DNA of 64,000 nt from the NCBI GenBank assembly GCA_039881145.1, contig JAYKKI010000074.1, positions 7,632,001 through 7,696,000 of the forward strand. Reading direction: 5' to 3'. The DNA comes from Druceiella hillmani. Lineage: Eukaryota > Arthropoda > Insecta > Lepidoptera > Hepialidae. Positions 27,401 to 34,279 of the stretch are shown in pieces. Each line of letters starts with the position of its first letter. Position 1 is the first letter of the stretch. The position numbers and the translations under genes are program-made. The notes under the pieces are model-generated. The model saw nothing but the letters and a program-made list of their open reading frames with translations. It was not told the DNA's origin and ran no database searches.

Positions 27401-30400
27401 ATCAGCTCGTAGGTCTGTTTTTCCTATCTACCAGAATGACTTCGGATAATTTGTTTTTTCTTATTGTTGGGCAGACCACGGTACTAAATTTCTCCTTTTT
27501 TTTTAAACAATATCTACAACATTACTCATGTCACATAATGGTAAATCATCTTTTTATAAAATAGTTGTTCCACTCTCTCTATTAGGCGACGTAGGTGGGG
27601 AAGTTATAATTTCATCGTATTCCGTAACATCTTCAGTTTCTTCTTCAACCTCTTCCAGTAAATTTTCTTCTAAACTTAAATTAATATCATCTAATGATTT
27701 TCCTTTAAAATCATTCGCTTTACCATTTTCCATAAGCATTAATAATTTTGAAACTTTTGTCATTTGGTAAATATTATCAGGTCATATATAGTTTGATCTG
27801 TGCAAGGATTGTGTATGACCTATAAATGTGGCTAATTGTTCCATGTCAGTATCATTCATGTTGAATATTTGTGCGTCGCTAAATGTTTCCGCAGTTTTGT
27901 TGAAGTAATAGCCTTTACATTTTTGGCTCCACAGGACTTTGCATATTTTTCTAAAACTTTATAGCCACACAATGGATTCTCACAACCGGGTTTTGCAAAT
28001 AAAAGTCATTATTCTCAGATATATCGAGTATATCTGATAAGAGTTCAATAATTCAATATCAATTTGCACCTCCGAACTAAACAAAACTGGTACTCTGTGA
28101 CCTCTTTTGCCCCTTATTACAATATGCTTAAACCTTTTAACCAATATTTTTTTCTGTAGGTGAAATAGCTCGGCCAAATTCCTCAAAGGTATCGTTATCA
28201 TAATTATTATATTTGTAAGTACTCAACAAAAGCCTTTGTAACTCTCCTGGTCGACGTCTATTCAAAATTATTACCCTACAATAAATAAATTGATATTGCT
28301 TAGTGCAGGTTGAACTAATTTTGTTGTCGCAGTCTGCTTTTTCTTTTGCAGTCTGATTCTAACTGGCAACTTATACTTCTTTTGGCAATCATTAATGGTT
28401 GCTTCTCTTTGTGTAGATAAGTTTCTCTTATTATGATCTCCTTTATTGTGTGATTCTTTTTCTTCACTCGATGGTTCATTATTTGGAAGTATGTTTCATC
28501 TCAGTCACAATCGTCACAATATGAGTCACTAGTTGTACTGATGTAAATAATAATGTCAATTATTTACATTTTTATGTGGTTGTTCTTTCTTATTCAACGA
28601 TTTATCATTTGGAGGATAGAGATCGATTATCATTATGTATATCTCGGTCACTATCGTCATAATATGAATTACTATCATTAGGAGAACCGTGTGGGTCTAT
28701 CATTAAAAATGGTGTATAATTCTTTTTTTCTCAAAACTCATCATTTTGTGGTATTGTTGCCTGTTTTATCTTGGTCAGTATATTTACGTATATTGCATGT
28801 TTTATCTTGGTCGCTATTATTTTTACAAGAATCTCTATCATTATTCATAATTTTGTTGGAAGAAAAACAAGATGTGTCAATAGATTTTGATAGATCAGAA
28901 ATACTCAAGTCGCTAGGTTTTATTAGAGAATCTTTCTTAGGAACGCCATTCAACATTTTAAGAAACAAAACACAAGATGAATCCATTAGGGAATTGTAGT
29001 CAGAAAAAGTAACGAGATCTTTTGTACTGGATTATTGAGAAAGAGTGGCATTATGTTCATTTAAGGCAATAGCTGAATTCAGCATAGTTGAGGACGAAAT
29101 AATAACAGGATCTATAGTAGAAATAGTAGTGGTAATCTCTTGTGATCGAGTGTATAAAACATACGAGTCGATGGTTGTGGAGAAAAATTCATTGGATCCG
29201 GAATTATCTTTTTGTGCAGTCGGAAAAATATCTATTTCAGACACTGGGCCTGTTCGTAAAAATATTTTCTGAAAACACATACAAACTGTTTTAATGTCCC
29301 GAATGAAATTCCGTGTGCTGTTGATTGCCCACAGAAGCGGGGTGTCATCTATATTGTTATTATATGAACTTACGCACAAAGTCGGTCTCTGTAAATTAAA
29401 AAAAATATGAATATTCAATATATAGTTAAGTTGTTATATTATTAATAATTCAATATATAAGAAAAATAAAAATATAAACGCATAAATCAATTTGCTTTAT
29501 ATATATATACTTACTAAATATGGACAGTTGGACGATTTTTTATTTTTAGATGGAGATCTTTTATTTTATTTTTCTTTTGGAATTGTTAATTTCATCTGAA
29601 ACACAATAGGTAATAAAATTAGATAATTTAATTTTATTTTAGAACAGTCTACCGTCCAATGAAACTAGCGTAAAGCTAATAACATTCTAGATTTTTAAAA
29701 TGTTGCGATTAATTTGCTTGCTAGTGTAATAAGCTGCATGGCATTTACTGTGACTGTTAATGCCATTTATCTACTGATAAATGACATTTAAACATAATTT
29801 CAGAAAAGTATTTATTATATTGTATTCTTCAAAGATTCAAATTTATATTGGTATAGTTTTTATCAATTAATATTTATTATGCCTAAGAAATATTTGCCCA
29901 TATTTCAAGCTCAAATTCTGAAAAAATATTAAAATATATTTTTTTTCTAGTTTACCAAATAAAAAGTTTCAATATTGTGCAGTATCGTTCAACAAGAACA
30001 TGTACTAGATATTATATAAATTATTAAAACAACAATAAGTTAAGTGAAAGAAGTTCAAAATATTGTCCCTTATTGCTGTCAGCATGATTTAAAAAAATAT
30101 TGAATTCTATTTGCAAAAATAAAAATTTAAAGTTTTGTACTTTATCTGTAAAAACAGAGCTCAGTTACAATACACTAAATATTTTAATGAATTAAATATT
30201 TTATTCGCCACTTTTTGCATGTGTGGGAGCCTCCCCAAAATTTATTGTTTTCCGTTTTTATCACTCGAACTATGTATATACATTTGAAGCACGTATCATA
30301 TTTTGTTATCGAAGCCTCTGACAGACAGACAGTTCCGTCTGTCTGTCAGAGGCTTCGATAGAAACGGGAAACCCAAATCCAGATCCAGAAACGGGAAACC

Positions 30401-33400
30401 CAAAAAAGAAATAAATTTCGAATCGATAATACTTTTACTATTACAAACTATCATTTCCATGTCAAAAAAAAGGTAAAAAATGTTTACACTAACAAAAAAA
30501 TGCATGAATGTATTGAAATAAGTTATTCGATTCATAACCTATATTTTATGATATTAGCTTCATTATGATTTTAATCCGATATCCATAAATCAACATTATT
30601 ATTATTTGTAAATAGGACGTACAATGTACAGCAGCACATGTGTAATGCAGTGCGTTATATTTGACAATTTAAACTGTTTGGTTTCGATTTTCGTCTCAAC
30701 TCATATATGTTTGACTGCCGATATATCGCCAACGTCGCATATTTGACCGCCCAGTGGACGCTGCATAGGGCTAGTAATGGAAGATGCTAAACGTGTATTG
30801 CAACGCCACGTTTTTTGTAACAGCAATTTGTGAAACTCGTGAAATATGACTTCCAAATTTTTTTTACAAATTGATTTCAACACATTGCTATGCCTATGAG
30901 TAACTTATTTTGCACTATTTTCAATCTGAAGTCTGTATATCGGAAGCCACATGCAGGTGGACGCCACTTTAAATGCATTTATGCCCATGTGGAACGCCAT
31001 ATGGATTGCGAGATGTAAATATATATAATATTGTTTCATTCAATACTATTATAGTATTTAGTTTATAGTCATATTTAGTTTGTCACATAATGTTAATCTC
31101 TATATGAAAAAAGAAGTGTGGTGGTAAAGTGTCCTCAATCAAATTCAATAATAAACTGTGTGTACGGTCGGGACATGAATATGCAATATTCTTAATATTT
31201 TATAAATGGGCAGAGAAATTGAAATTTCCTTTGATATTCTTTGTCGGGTTTGTCAGTTCGTTCGTCGGGTTATGGTGGGCTGATTACAAGGCATACGGCT
31301 TTTGAGGAAGCGGTGCACCGCAAGGACCTGGGTTCCGTTCCCGGTCGCATGTTTAGTTGGGCTGGATAGGTATTCTGATTGGCTGTAAAAGACTGCTCTT
31401 GTAAAATAGATAAGTAAATCAATAATAGATGTTCCATGTTCTAGAATAAAAAAGGATGTTGATTGGAATAATTTTCATCGAAAGCTTGAAAAATAACCTA
31501 CAGCAGGCTGGTCCATGGATATTTTCCAAAATTACTTTAAGTTAAATTGCTTCATATAAAAAGCTTTTTTTCCAATCAGATTAATGTCCTTTTTCTCCTT
31601 TGCTCCCTTTTCCCTTCATTTCCTCTACCCCTTTTTTCTTTTAAATCACCATGTTGAGGTTAGGAATTTAGCATTATATCTTGTAAGAAAAAATAATAAC
31701 TAATTGTTTTATTGCTTTAACGACTAAAGTTAGATAAACCTAATGGGATCTTTAGGAATCAATACATTGTTTTTACAGGTTCCTACGCAGCTGTATCGTG
31801 AAGATATTGAAGGTGCCAGTGTCGCTTCCTCCCTAATGGCTAGTGGATCAGCTCGAACATACTGTGAATTATTGTACGCCCACTTGTTGGACGCTGATGG
31901 TGCCCGCCTCACTTACACGCATTACACAACACGAGTGCCATACCATTCACTTCTTGATATCAATTTTAATAGACCCATATATATACAGAAAAATAAGGTA
32001 ATTTAAATATTTCAACTTTTTAGTTTTATATCTAGCATAGCTTTAGTAAATCTTGGATCTAGTCTTGATTCTAAAGTTTGAAGGTAAATAAAAGCAGATT
32101 TTAAAGAAAGAAAGCATTGCTTCTAATTTCAAAAATATTTTGTGAAAAACAGTTTCAGAACACATTTGAGATACAAGGCCATATCATGCTGTCAAATGAT
32201 TTTATGAAGTCAAATTCATTAAATTATGTTTGATTAATTCCTCGGGCATTCTTGATCCATATCTGTGTCGTTTGATATTAGCACTACTCAAACGTAAATA
32301 GGTTAAAATGGAATAAAAACATATGGACAATTAATAAATTTGTCTGTTCAATTATTATTGTTTACGTAGTTGTTACTGTTGTAATGTTTATTTTGAATTT
32401 ATTGTTTTATTTTTGAAATAAATCTTTTTTTTTCTAAACTAACAGAATATATTATGGGGATGCGAAAATGTCACTTTTATTTATGAAAAATATTAGTAAT
32501 GCTATTGAATTATACATATTTGACTAAAAAAACTTGTTACAAAAATGAAAAAATAATTTCTTTATTTGCAACAGTAATTATCTATATTTTTGCATATTCA
32601 TTTGACTTATGCACAATGTTGTCGTCGTTTCCAATCAAATGTTACTCATGTTAAATGCGTTATAAAAATATTGAATTTTTTTATTATTGTTGGAAACATC
32701 ACTTTTATACTAATTTAAATTAAGCAAAATGTGTAATTTCAAAATCTTTATTTTTTCCAGTTTTTTTGAGTTGTTGCATGTGAAAGTTTTTAATGTCTTT
32801 CAAATAAGTTAAGGCATTTTCATTGCATTGATTACAGTGGCCTGTTTCATTTGTCGCTTTCAATTGTTGTTCACCAAGAACTTAACAATAACATTATTTT
32901 TAATTAAGATAAGTGAATTTTTTATTTACATTTACTTATTGTTATAATATTTTTTTATAGTAATAACGAAAATTGCCTTTTATAAAGAGTTTTCATTTAA
33001 AAATCTTTTTTCTTCTAGAAATGAGGAAATTTTCTTTTCCATTTTTTTTCATTATTTTTGACACTCAATAACTATGTAAATGTATCAAAAATACTTTATT
33101 ACTACTTTATAACTTAACTTATTCCCATTATACGAAAAAAAATTATCTTCAATTAAATACCAAATTTCGGAGTTATGTACTATTTTAATAAAATGATGCC
33201 TTAACTTATTTGAAAGACATTAAAAACTTTCCCATACAACAGTTTAGAAAAACTGGAAAAAATAAGGATAGTACATAACTCTGAAATGAGGGGTTAATAA
33301 ATTTTTGACAATTTATATTTACATGCTTTTAGTAATTAATTCATCTGAGTAATTATTTACGCTTTAATTTCTGAGTCCAAATCTGCTTCAATGATTCGAA

Positions 33401-33781
33401 ATAAAGATCTTAAAGACAATTAAATAAAAATGTAAAAATCAATTTTAATCATAAACTGACTGATAAATCTCTTAAAAAATTCTGAACTAACAATTTACAT
33501 TCTCTAAAAATATTCAATTTTTCATTACAAAATTAATAGTTCTTGTTTAATAAATTTTAAAAGGAAAATATTTCAATAAATACTTACATACTTATGACAA
33601 TATAATTGTTTGTTTTCAGGTTTACAAGGTTGGCATTGTTTTTAATAAGGTAGGCAGGTATCCACTGTCTAAATGTGCTAACAAAGTCACAGCTGAATAT
33701 GTCAGTTTTAATTTTGGCGTTGGCAGACCAGCTGATTCTGTGCATGATGGATTTATACGGTCTATTATATTTAATTACTGA
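6227..33781 (+). CDS. BTB-BACK-PHR domain protein, BTBD1/2/3/6 class (complete, 7 coding exons)
   Basis: Coding exons: 6227-6489, 6929-7133, 10713-11046, 16781-17013, 18421-18657, 31779-31997 and 33620-33781. All junctions are GT-AG, phases agree, and the sum is 1653 nt, or 550 residues plus stop. Order: N-terminal BTB/POZ fold (about residues 15-120, with SGQWSDCAFLVG and GHKLVLAMASPVFEAMFYG), a BACK region (about 125-230, with SFDKACELCYVAKKYMLPHL), an acidic low-complexity insert (about 205-265), and a C-terminal PHR-type beta domain (about 390-550). Proteins of this class act as substrate adaptors for cullin-3 ubiquitin ligases; that role is family knowledge. The acidic insert is unusual compared with vertebrate BTBD6. 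Intron 5 is about 13.1 kb and full of transposons. I cannot tell which BTBD paralogue it is. Confidence 0.9.
6490..6928 (+). other. BTB gene intron 1
   Basis: 439-bp AT-rich intron ending TTTTCAG. No repeat recognised inside it. Confidence 0.8.
6929..7133 (+). CDS. BTB gene coding exon 2 (end of BTB, start of BACK)
   Basis: Joins as GA|A to restore the Glu of the LLEYIYTD motif found in this family, then runs through CELCYVAKKYMLPHLVKECTKYM to KKCMQ, ending CAG|GTGAGA in phase 0. Residues about 88-156. Confidence 0.9.
7385..8642 (-). mobile_element. hAT element relic with DUF4371-type transposase fragment
   Basis: On the minus strand, 7910 to 7401 encodes 169 residues resembling the DUF4371 region of ZMYM1-like hAT transposases: NLALRG, a stretch around LFDCTPDVSHEEQMSQILRF, and a final DIRGQRYDNGNNI, where the family has DCRGQGYDNGANM. 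The upstream tip on this strand, at 8642, reads CAGTGCCGTAATTAGGG, typical of hAT terminal repeats. The remaining transposase N-terminus is unreadable and the other terminus was not found, so the element is probably truncated. It lies antisense in intron 2 of the BTB gene. Confidence 0.7.
8895..9880 (+). pseudogene. Copia-type retrotransposon pol relic (RT to RNase H)
   Basis: Short blocks in shifting frames follow the copia pol order. Near 8950-9010 there is VYKLYK-LYGLQQSDLG, matching the family's LNKALYGLKQSPRAW. A block near 9090-9140 (FIENMLICSKNQKNTDNIKL) sits where the YVDDMLI catalytic motif belongs, with both catalytic aspartates changed. Near 9590-9640 there is TKASTFAENVALSE, where the family has SSTEAEYIALSE. 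Near 9755-9880 HKSSKRGLIKVFKVQSEE precedes NIADILTKSL, the usual RNase H ending. Frameshifts and stops are frequent, so it is dead. No LTRs were identified. It lies in intron 2 of the BTB gene. Confidence 0.7.
10108..10440 (+). repeat. Dispersed insect repeat fragment (ACTAGTTGTGCC... type)
   Basis: Begins ACTAGTTGTGCCGATGCGAT followed by TTCGTTTGCATGTG and later has a block near 10335-10385 (AATTTTGTCAAAATCTGTAC then AGTAG-TTTTCCGTGA). This matches a pattern I know as widespread in insect genomes (ACTAGCTGTTGCCCGCGACTTCG ... CAAAATCGGTTCAGTAG). I cannot state its transposon class. A related piece in reverse orientation lies at 36430-36656. Confidence 0.5.
10713..11046 (+). CDS. BTB gene coding exon 3 (BACK region and acidic insert)
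   Basis: Begins IICTNTKEVLLDSTFEEVEL, the conserved BACK continuation, then SMDHLNIDSELDLFEAAVRY. The remainder (about residues 205-265) is rich in Glu, Asp, Ser and Thr and probably disordered. Ends TTAG|GTTGGT, leaving one base that forms Glu with exon 4. Confidence 0.88.
11127..11201 (+). repeat. Direct duplication, 33-bp copies at 42-bp spacing
   Basis: Copies at 11127-11159 and 11169-11201 both contain TTTTTGGGTTATCGCCATAT then TCTTATCGTTT and appear identical, so the duplication is recent. It lies just inside intron 3. Confidence 0.85.
11564..13573. mobile_element. piggyBac-like non-autonomous element, copy B
   Basis: Left end TTAA at 11564-11567 then CCTTTTGACTGCC; right end GGTCAGAAGG then TTAA at 13570-13573. 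TTAA at both edges with imperfect terminal repeats (CCTTTTGACTGCC against CCTTCTGACCACT) is the piggyBac signature. The interior of about 2 kb is AT-rich with no readable transposase and includes a (TA)n tract near 11685-11702. Blocks match copy A at 1123-2207, one of them inverted. It lies in intron 3 of the BTB gene. Confidence 0.55.
13574..14587. other. Intron 3 sequence, nothing recognised
   Basis: Slightly less AT-rich than its surroundings, with an 84-residue minus-strand ORF at 13980-14234 that resembles no family I know. It may be old transposon sequence. Confidence 0.35.
14588..14660 (+). repeat. Degenerate tandem repeat, three units of about 24 bp
   Basis: Three units start TACATGAAAATAGAAGA (second unit lacks one A), at roughly 14588, 14612 and 14635. 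They lie in intron 3 of the BTB gene. Confidence 0.7.
14985..15200 (+). repeat. Short local direct repeats
   Basis: A partly conserved pair sharing ATATCTTCAGAAAA at about 14995-15008 and 15054-15067 is followed by a two-copy TTGTTTTGACAGA duplication at about 15168-15198. The surrounding intron sequence to 16780 shows nothing else recognisable. Confidence 0.5.
16781..17013 (+). CDS. BTB gene coding exon 4
   Basis: After TTTCAG, continues G|AA CCC AAA (Glu-Pro-Lys) and encodes about residues 268-345, with LRSAMEKIRFLTLTAQQFAE and the IAESEAFAILMNI helix, the end of the BACK region. The donor is AGT|GTGAGT in phase 0. The frame continues into exon 5 as ISSGPFPVDTPS. Confidence 0.88.
17014..18420 (+). 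other. BTB gene intron 4
   Basis: 1407-bp AT-rich intron. No coding sequence or recognisable repeat seen. Confidence 0.6.
18421..18657 (+). CDS. BTB gene coding exon 5 (start of PHR-type domain)
   Basis: Encodes residues 346-424, phase 0 at both ends. It is Cys-rich in its first half (LPCAEGEYSPCAMENHM, TLHSAPCCDFV), then reaches the beta-strand pattern LTFKVDKNICLIGVQ of the PHR domain. The donor CAG|GTATGC opens the long intron 5. Confidence 0.87.
18847..18912. repeat. Perfect hairpin: 31-bp arms, 4-nt loop
   Basis: Arms at 18847-18877 and 18882-18912 are exact reverse complements; the loop is ACTA. It lies 33 bp before the mariner end, in intron 5 of the BTB gene. Confidence 0.95.
18945..18998. 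repeat. Fold-back mariner terminus: 23-bp arms, 8-nt spacer
   Basis: Arms 18945-18967 and 18976-18998 are exact reverse complements built from the mariner terminal sequence GAGGGGCGACTGAAAAGTTT. The outer copy is in the 5' terminal orientation; the inner copy is oriented like a 3' end and is followed by TA. A single terminal repeat is expected, so the inner copy is extra. Confidence 0.9.
19127..20135 (+). pseudogene. mariner transposase pseudogene
   Basis: The usual mariner transposase has about 345 residues with a paired helix-turn-helix N-terminus and a DD34D core. Here the start ATGTCCGAG at 19127 is soon followed by a stop, and frames change near 19340, 19450 and 19590. The last 177 residues (19602-20135) are open and end with the normal GDYIEK. 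With the first catalytic Asp missing and several frameshifts it cannot make active enzyme. Confidence 0.85.
20146..20158 (+). repeat. 13-bp target-site duplication, left copy
   Basis: AGCATTTTTAATA at 20146-20158 is repeated exactly at 23270-23282, on the two sides of the LINE. In an uninterrupted mariner this would be one copy in the 3' noncoding region. Confidence 0.85.
20159..20497 (+). pseudogene. LINE ORF1 C-terminal remnant
   Basis: Truncated at its 5' end, with one frameshift near 20290 (KTSSNKLNKHL in one frame, then NTYAEATKISRN in another). It continues VEQILIKQSEKIDILLQQI to LLTALIPKLTI and stops at TGA 20495-20497, a leucine-rich ending like that of jockey-clade ORF1 (gag-like) proteins. 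The TGA overlaps the ORF2 start as ATGA. Confidence 0.7.
20494..23154 (+). pseudogene. LINE ORF2: endonuclease and reverse transcriptase, two in-frame stops
   Basis: One continuous frame of 887 codons from ATG 20494 to TGA 23152-23154, broken only by TGA at 22186-22188 and TAG at 22801-22803. The apurinic-type endonuclease (about residues 1-225) shows AAWNINELSSK, LISESHSTS, GGDWNAKHVFWGS and SSDHTPL. The reverse transcriptase (about 430-700) shows YRPISLTPVQLKLWERLFL, FGFRTAHSTVEQ, FLDVQQAFDRVWHKGLL, GVPQGSVLGPVLYNIYTLDL and the catalytic YADD of ATYADDIAFL near 22480. The C-terminal part (GRNSVLSLDNKLLLYNAILK) is typical of the jockey clade. The first stop falls between two RT motifs and would leave the protein without its YADD motif. 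Confidence 0.9.
23270..23282 (+). repeat. 13-bp target-site duplication, right copy
   Basis: Exact copy of 20146-20158, followed directly by the mariner 3' terminal region. Confidence 0.85.
23504..24761 (-). mobile_element. Second mariner element, complete but decayed, minus strand
   Basis: TA target dinucleotides at 23502-23503 and 24762-24763 flank imperfect terminal repeats: CGAAGGGTGATCCAAAAGTC on the left and, reading the other strand, TTTAGGGGTGGTCCAAATGTC on the right. The transposase reads on the minus strand from ATG at about 24575 (MEQIELRVVI) through INMNVVYGD-like and EDDSRPEQPIEV blocks, the first catalytic motif region TGDETWVHHF (about 24100), SAGNLMATVFWD (about 24000) and a C-terminal part near 23640. 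Many stops and frameshifts are present. At 1258 bp the length is normal for mariner. Its terminal sequence differs from that of the first mariner, so it belongs to another subfamily. Confidence 0.85.
24958..25008. repeat. Perfect hairpin: 24-bp arms, 3-nt loop
   Basis: Arms 24958-24981 and 24985-25008 are exact reverse complements around TCT. Not associated with a recognised element. Confidence 0.95.
25636..25692. repeat. Perfect hairpin: 25-bp arms, 7-nt loop
   Basis: Arms 25636-25660 and 25668-25692 are exact reverse complements around ATATGTG. No recognised element nearby. Confidence 0.95.
25693..26820. other. Intron 5 sequence without recognised content
   Basis: AT-rich, with no readable coding sequence. 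The stretch just before 26824 may contain the 5' end of the following transposon. Confidence 0.4.
26824..27450 (+). pseudogene. IS630-like DDE transposase relic, 3'-truncated
   Basis: Starts MSVRYSNSELYDMLMYLDAC at 26824, then after a stop and frameshift IRYSAIYPNHTRKPNEWTI and the block FAEDPTRSIRSTAMSLSLPK. The first catalytic motif is ILWSDESTFTKHGIFNVYN near 27255-27310, followed by HLNVWVGILGNQLVG near 27370-27410. The second and third acidic motifs are absent, so the 3' part is lost. Same transposon class as 5164-6180 but a different copy, and likewise in an intron of the BTB gene. Confidence 0.7.
27554..29418 (-). pseudogene. Crypton-like tyrosine recombinase relic
   Basis: Minus strand. 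An Asp/Ser-rich N-terminal region (about 29418-28450, with DQDKTCNIRKYTDQDKT and other low-complexity repeats) precedes a basic block near 28380-28290 (NDCQKKYKLPVRIRLQKKK). The catalytic domain follows: VIILNRRRPGELQRLLL near 28260-28210 (first Arg), RGKRGHRVPVLFSSEVQ near 28120-28060, ENPLCGYKVLEKYAKSCGAK, TSTKLRKHLATH near 27880, FIGHTQSLHRSNY near 27810, and TKVSKLLMLMENGK at 27760. The R ... (K/H)LRKH ... GH ... Y order is that of tyrosine recombinases; the RGKRG / VPVL and VSKLLLLME blocks are typical of a gene family often left uncharacterised in arthropod genomes. Frameshifts near 28165 and 27985 and a stop after the Tyr block show decay. It lies antisense in intron 5 of the BTB gene. 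Confidence 0.6.
28440..28700. repeat. Degenerate internal duplication in the recombinase N-terminal region
   Basis: Two units of roughly 150 bp (about 28450-28530 and 28590-28680) share CGAT-GTTCATTATTTGGA-like and CACTATCGTCA-AATATGA-like blocks. On the minus strand they give Asp/Ser/Tyr-rich peptide repeats (SYYDDSDRD). Confidence 0.5.
29419..30306. other. Intron 5 sequence without recognised content
   Basis: AT-rich with A/T runs. No coding sequence seen. Confidence 0.5.
30307..30403. repeat. Perfect hairpin (24-bp arms, 6-nt loop) followed by a direct repeat
   Basis: Arms 30307-30330 and 30337-30360 are exact reverse complements around AGTTCC. Immediately after, GAAACGGGAAACCCAAA occurs twice, at 30361-30377 and 30387-30403. 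Confidence 0.93.
30404..31245. other. Intron 5 sequence; possible old repeat at 30710-31020
   Basis: The part from about 30710 to 31020 is richer in CpG and begins TTTGACTGCCGATATATCGCC, similar to the piggyBac-like termini elsewhere in the window, but no second end or TTAA pair was found. Confidence 0.25.
31270..31410 (+). repeat. tRNA-like SINE candidate
   Basis: A G+C-rich patch in AT-rich surroundings contains GGTTCCGTTCC at about 31331-31341, close to the RNA polymerase III B-box consensus GGTTCGANTCC, preceded by CACCGCAAGGACCTG as in tRNA-like regions. The A box is not convincing (GGTTATGGTGGGC near 31275 is about 55 bp away, longer than in a normal tRNA). It is followed by AGACTGCTCTTGTAAAATA and an AT-rich tail. 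A true tRNA gene is unlikely. Confidence 0.35.
31779..31997 (+). CDS. BTB gene coding exon 6 (PHR-type domain)
   Basis: Starts GTTCCTACGCAG after TTTTTACAG, phase 0, residues 425-497. Contains ARTYCELLYAHLLDADG and TRVPYHSLLDINFNRPIYIQ, which matches the PHR beta-sandwich, and ends AATAAG|GTAATT. Confidence 0.88.
32747..33265. repeat. MITE-like inverted repeat, about 75-bp arms
   Basis: The left arm (32747-32820) and the reverse complement of the right arm (about 33191-33265) share TTATTTTTTCCAGTTTTT, then GAAAGTTTTTAATGTCTTTC and AAATAAGTTAAGGCAT, with a few mismatches. The 370-bp centre is AT-rich and noncoding. In the BTB gene pre-mRNA (intron 6) it would form a long stem. Confidence 0.8.
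33620..33781 (+). CDS. BTB gene coding exon 7 (last, with stop)
   Basis: Residues 498-550, starting VYKVGIVFNKVGRYPLSKC and ending DSVHDGFIRSIIFNY, then TGA at 33779-33781. The ending matches the terminal strands of the PHR domain, so the protein is complete. Confidence 0.9.
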   Translation, partial: VYKVGIVFNKVGRYPLSKCANKVTAEYVSFNFGVGRPADSVHDGFIRSIIFNY

Positions 33782-34126
33782 TCTGGTAAATAAATTGAAA
33801 TTTTATTTAACTAGTAGGCTATAATGAGTGAAGAAATTTTGAAATGGAAATTGTTTGATAGTAAACATATGAATGAAGCTTAAGGTTTGAAAAATCTAGA
33901 GCTTAAAGCAGTATGCGTAATAGTAAAACTACATTGTGTTGATCATCAATTTTATTTATAAAGAATTTTGTAAATTAATACTTGTATTTCACTGGCCTCT
34001 ATTATACTAGTACCCTGGATTGGTTTTGAGCATAGTCGTAATGAAGCAATTTGATTCTCACTATTTTGTCTCTGATAATAGTATTGAATATCCAATGTTA
34101 GAGATGAAATATTGTGACAAAACGTC

Positions 34127-34132
34127 AATAAA
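34127..34132 (+). terminator. Likely polyadenylation signal of the BTB gene
   Basis: AATAAA at 34127-34132, about 350 bp after the stop. Another AATAAA at 33789-33794 lies only 8 bp after the stop and would give an unusually short 3' UTR. Confidence 0.45.
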
Positions 34133-34279
34133 GTATAGTGTTATATAGCCTATCGAGTTTTCATTGATTTATTTCTATGGATGATAAAATTGGCGCCAAT
34201 AATCATTGTCAGTAACTGAAAGTTTTCTATGGGTAGGAATAAAATATAAGACATATTGTGGATTTCAGTTTTAACGACC

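Noticed and set aside
29045..29272. Plus-strand ORF over the recombinase N-terminal region
   Set aside because: Shadow of the low-complexity minus-strand sequence; no family resemblance.
31331..31341. Functional tRNA gene
   Set aside because: Only a B-box-like motif is present; no cloverleaf or properly spaced A box could be drawn.
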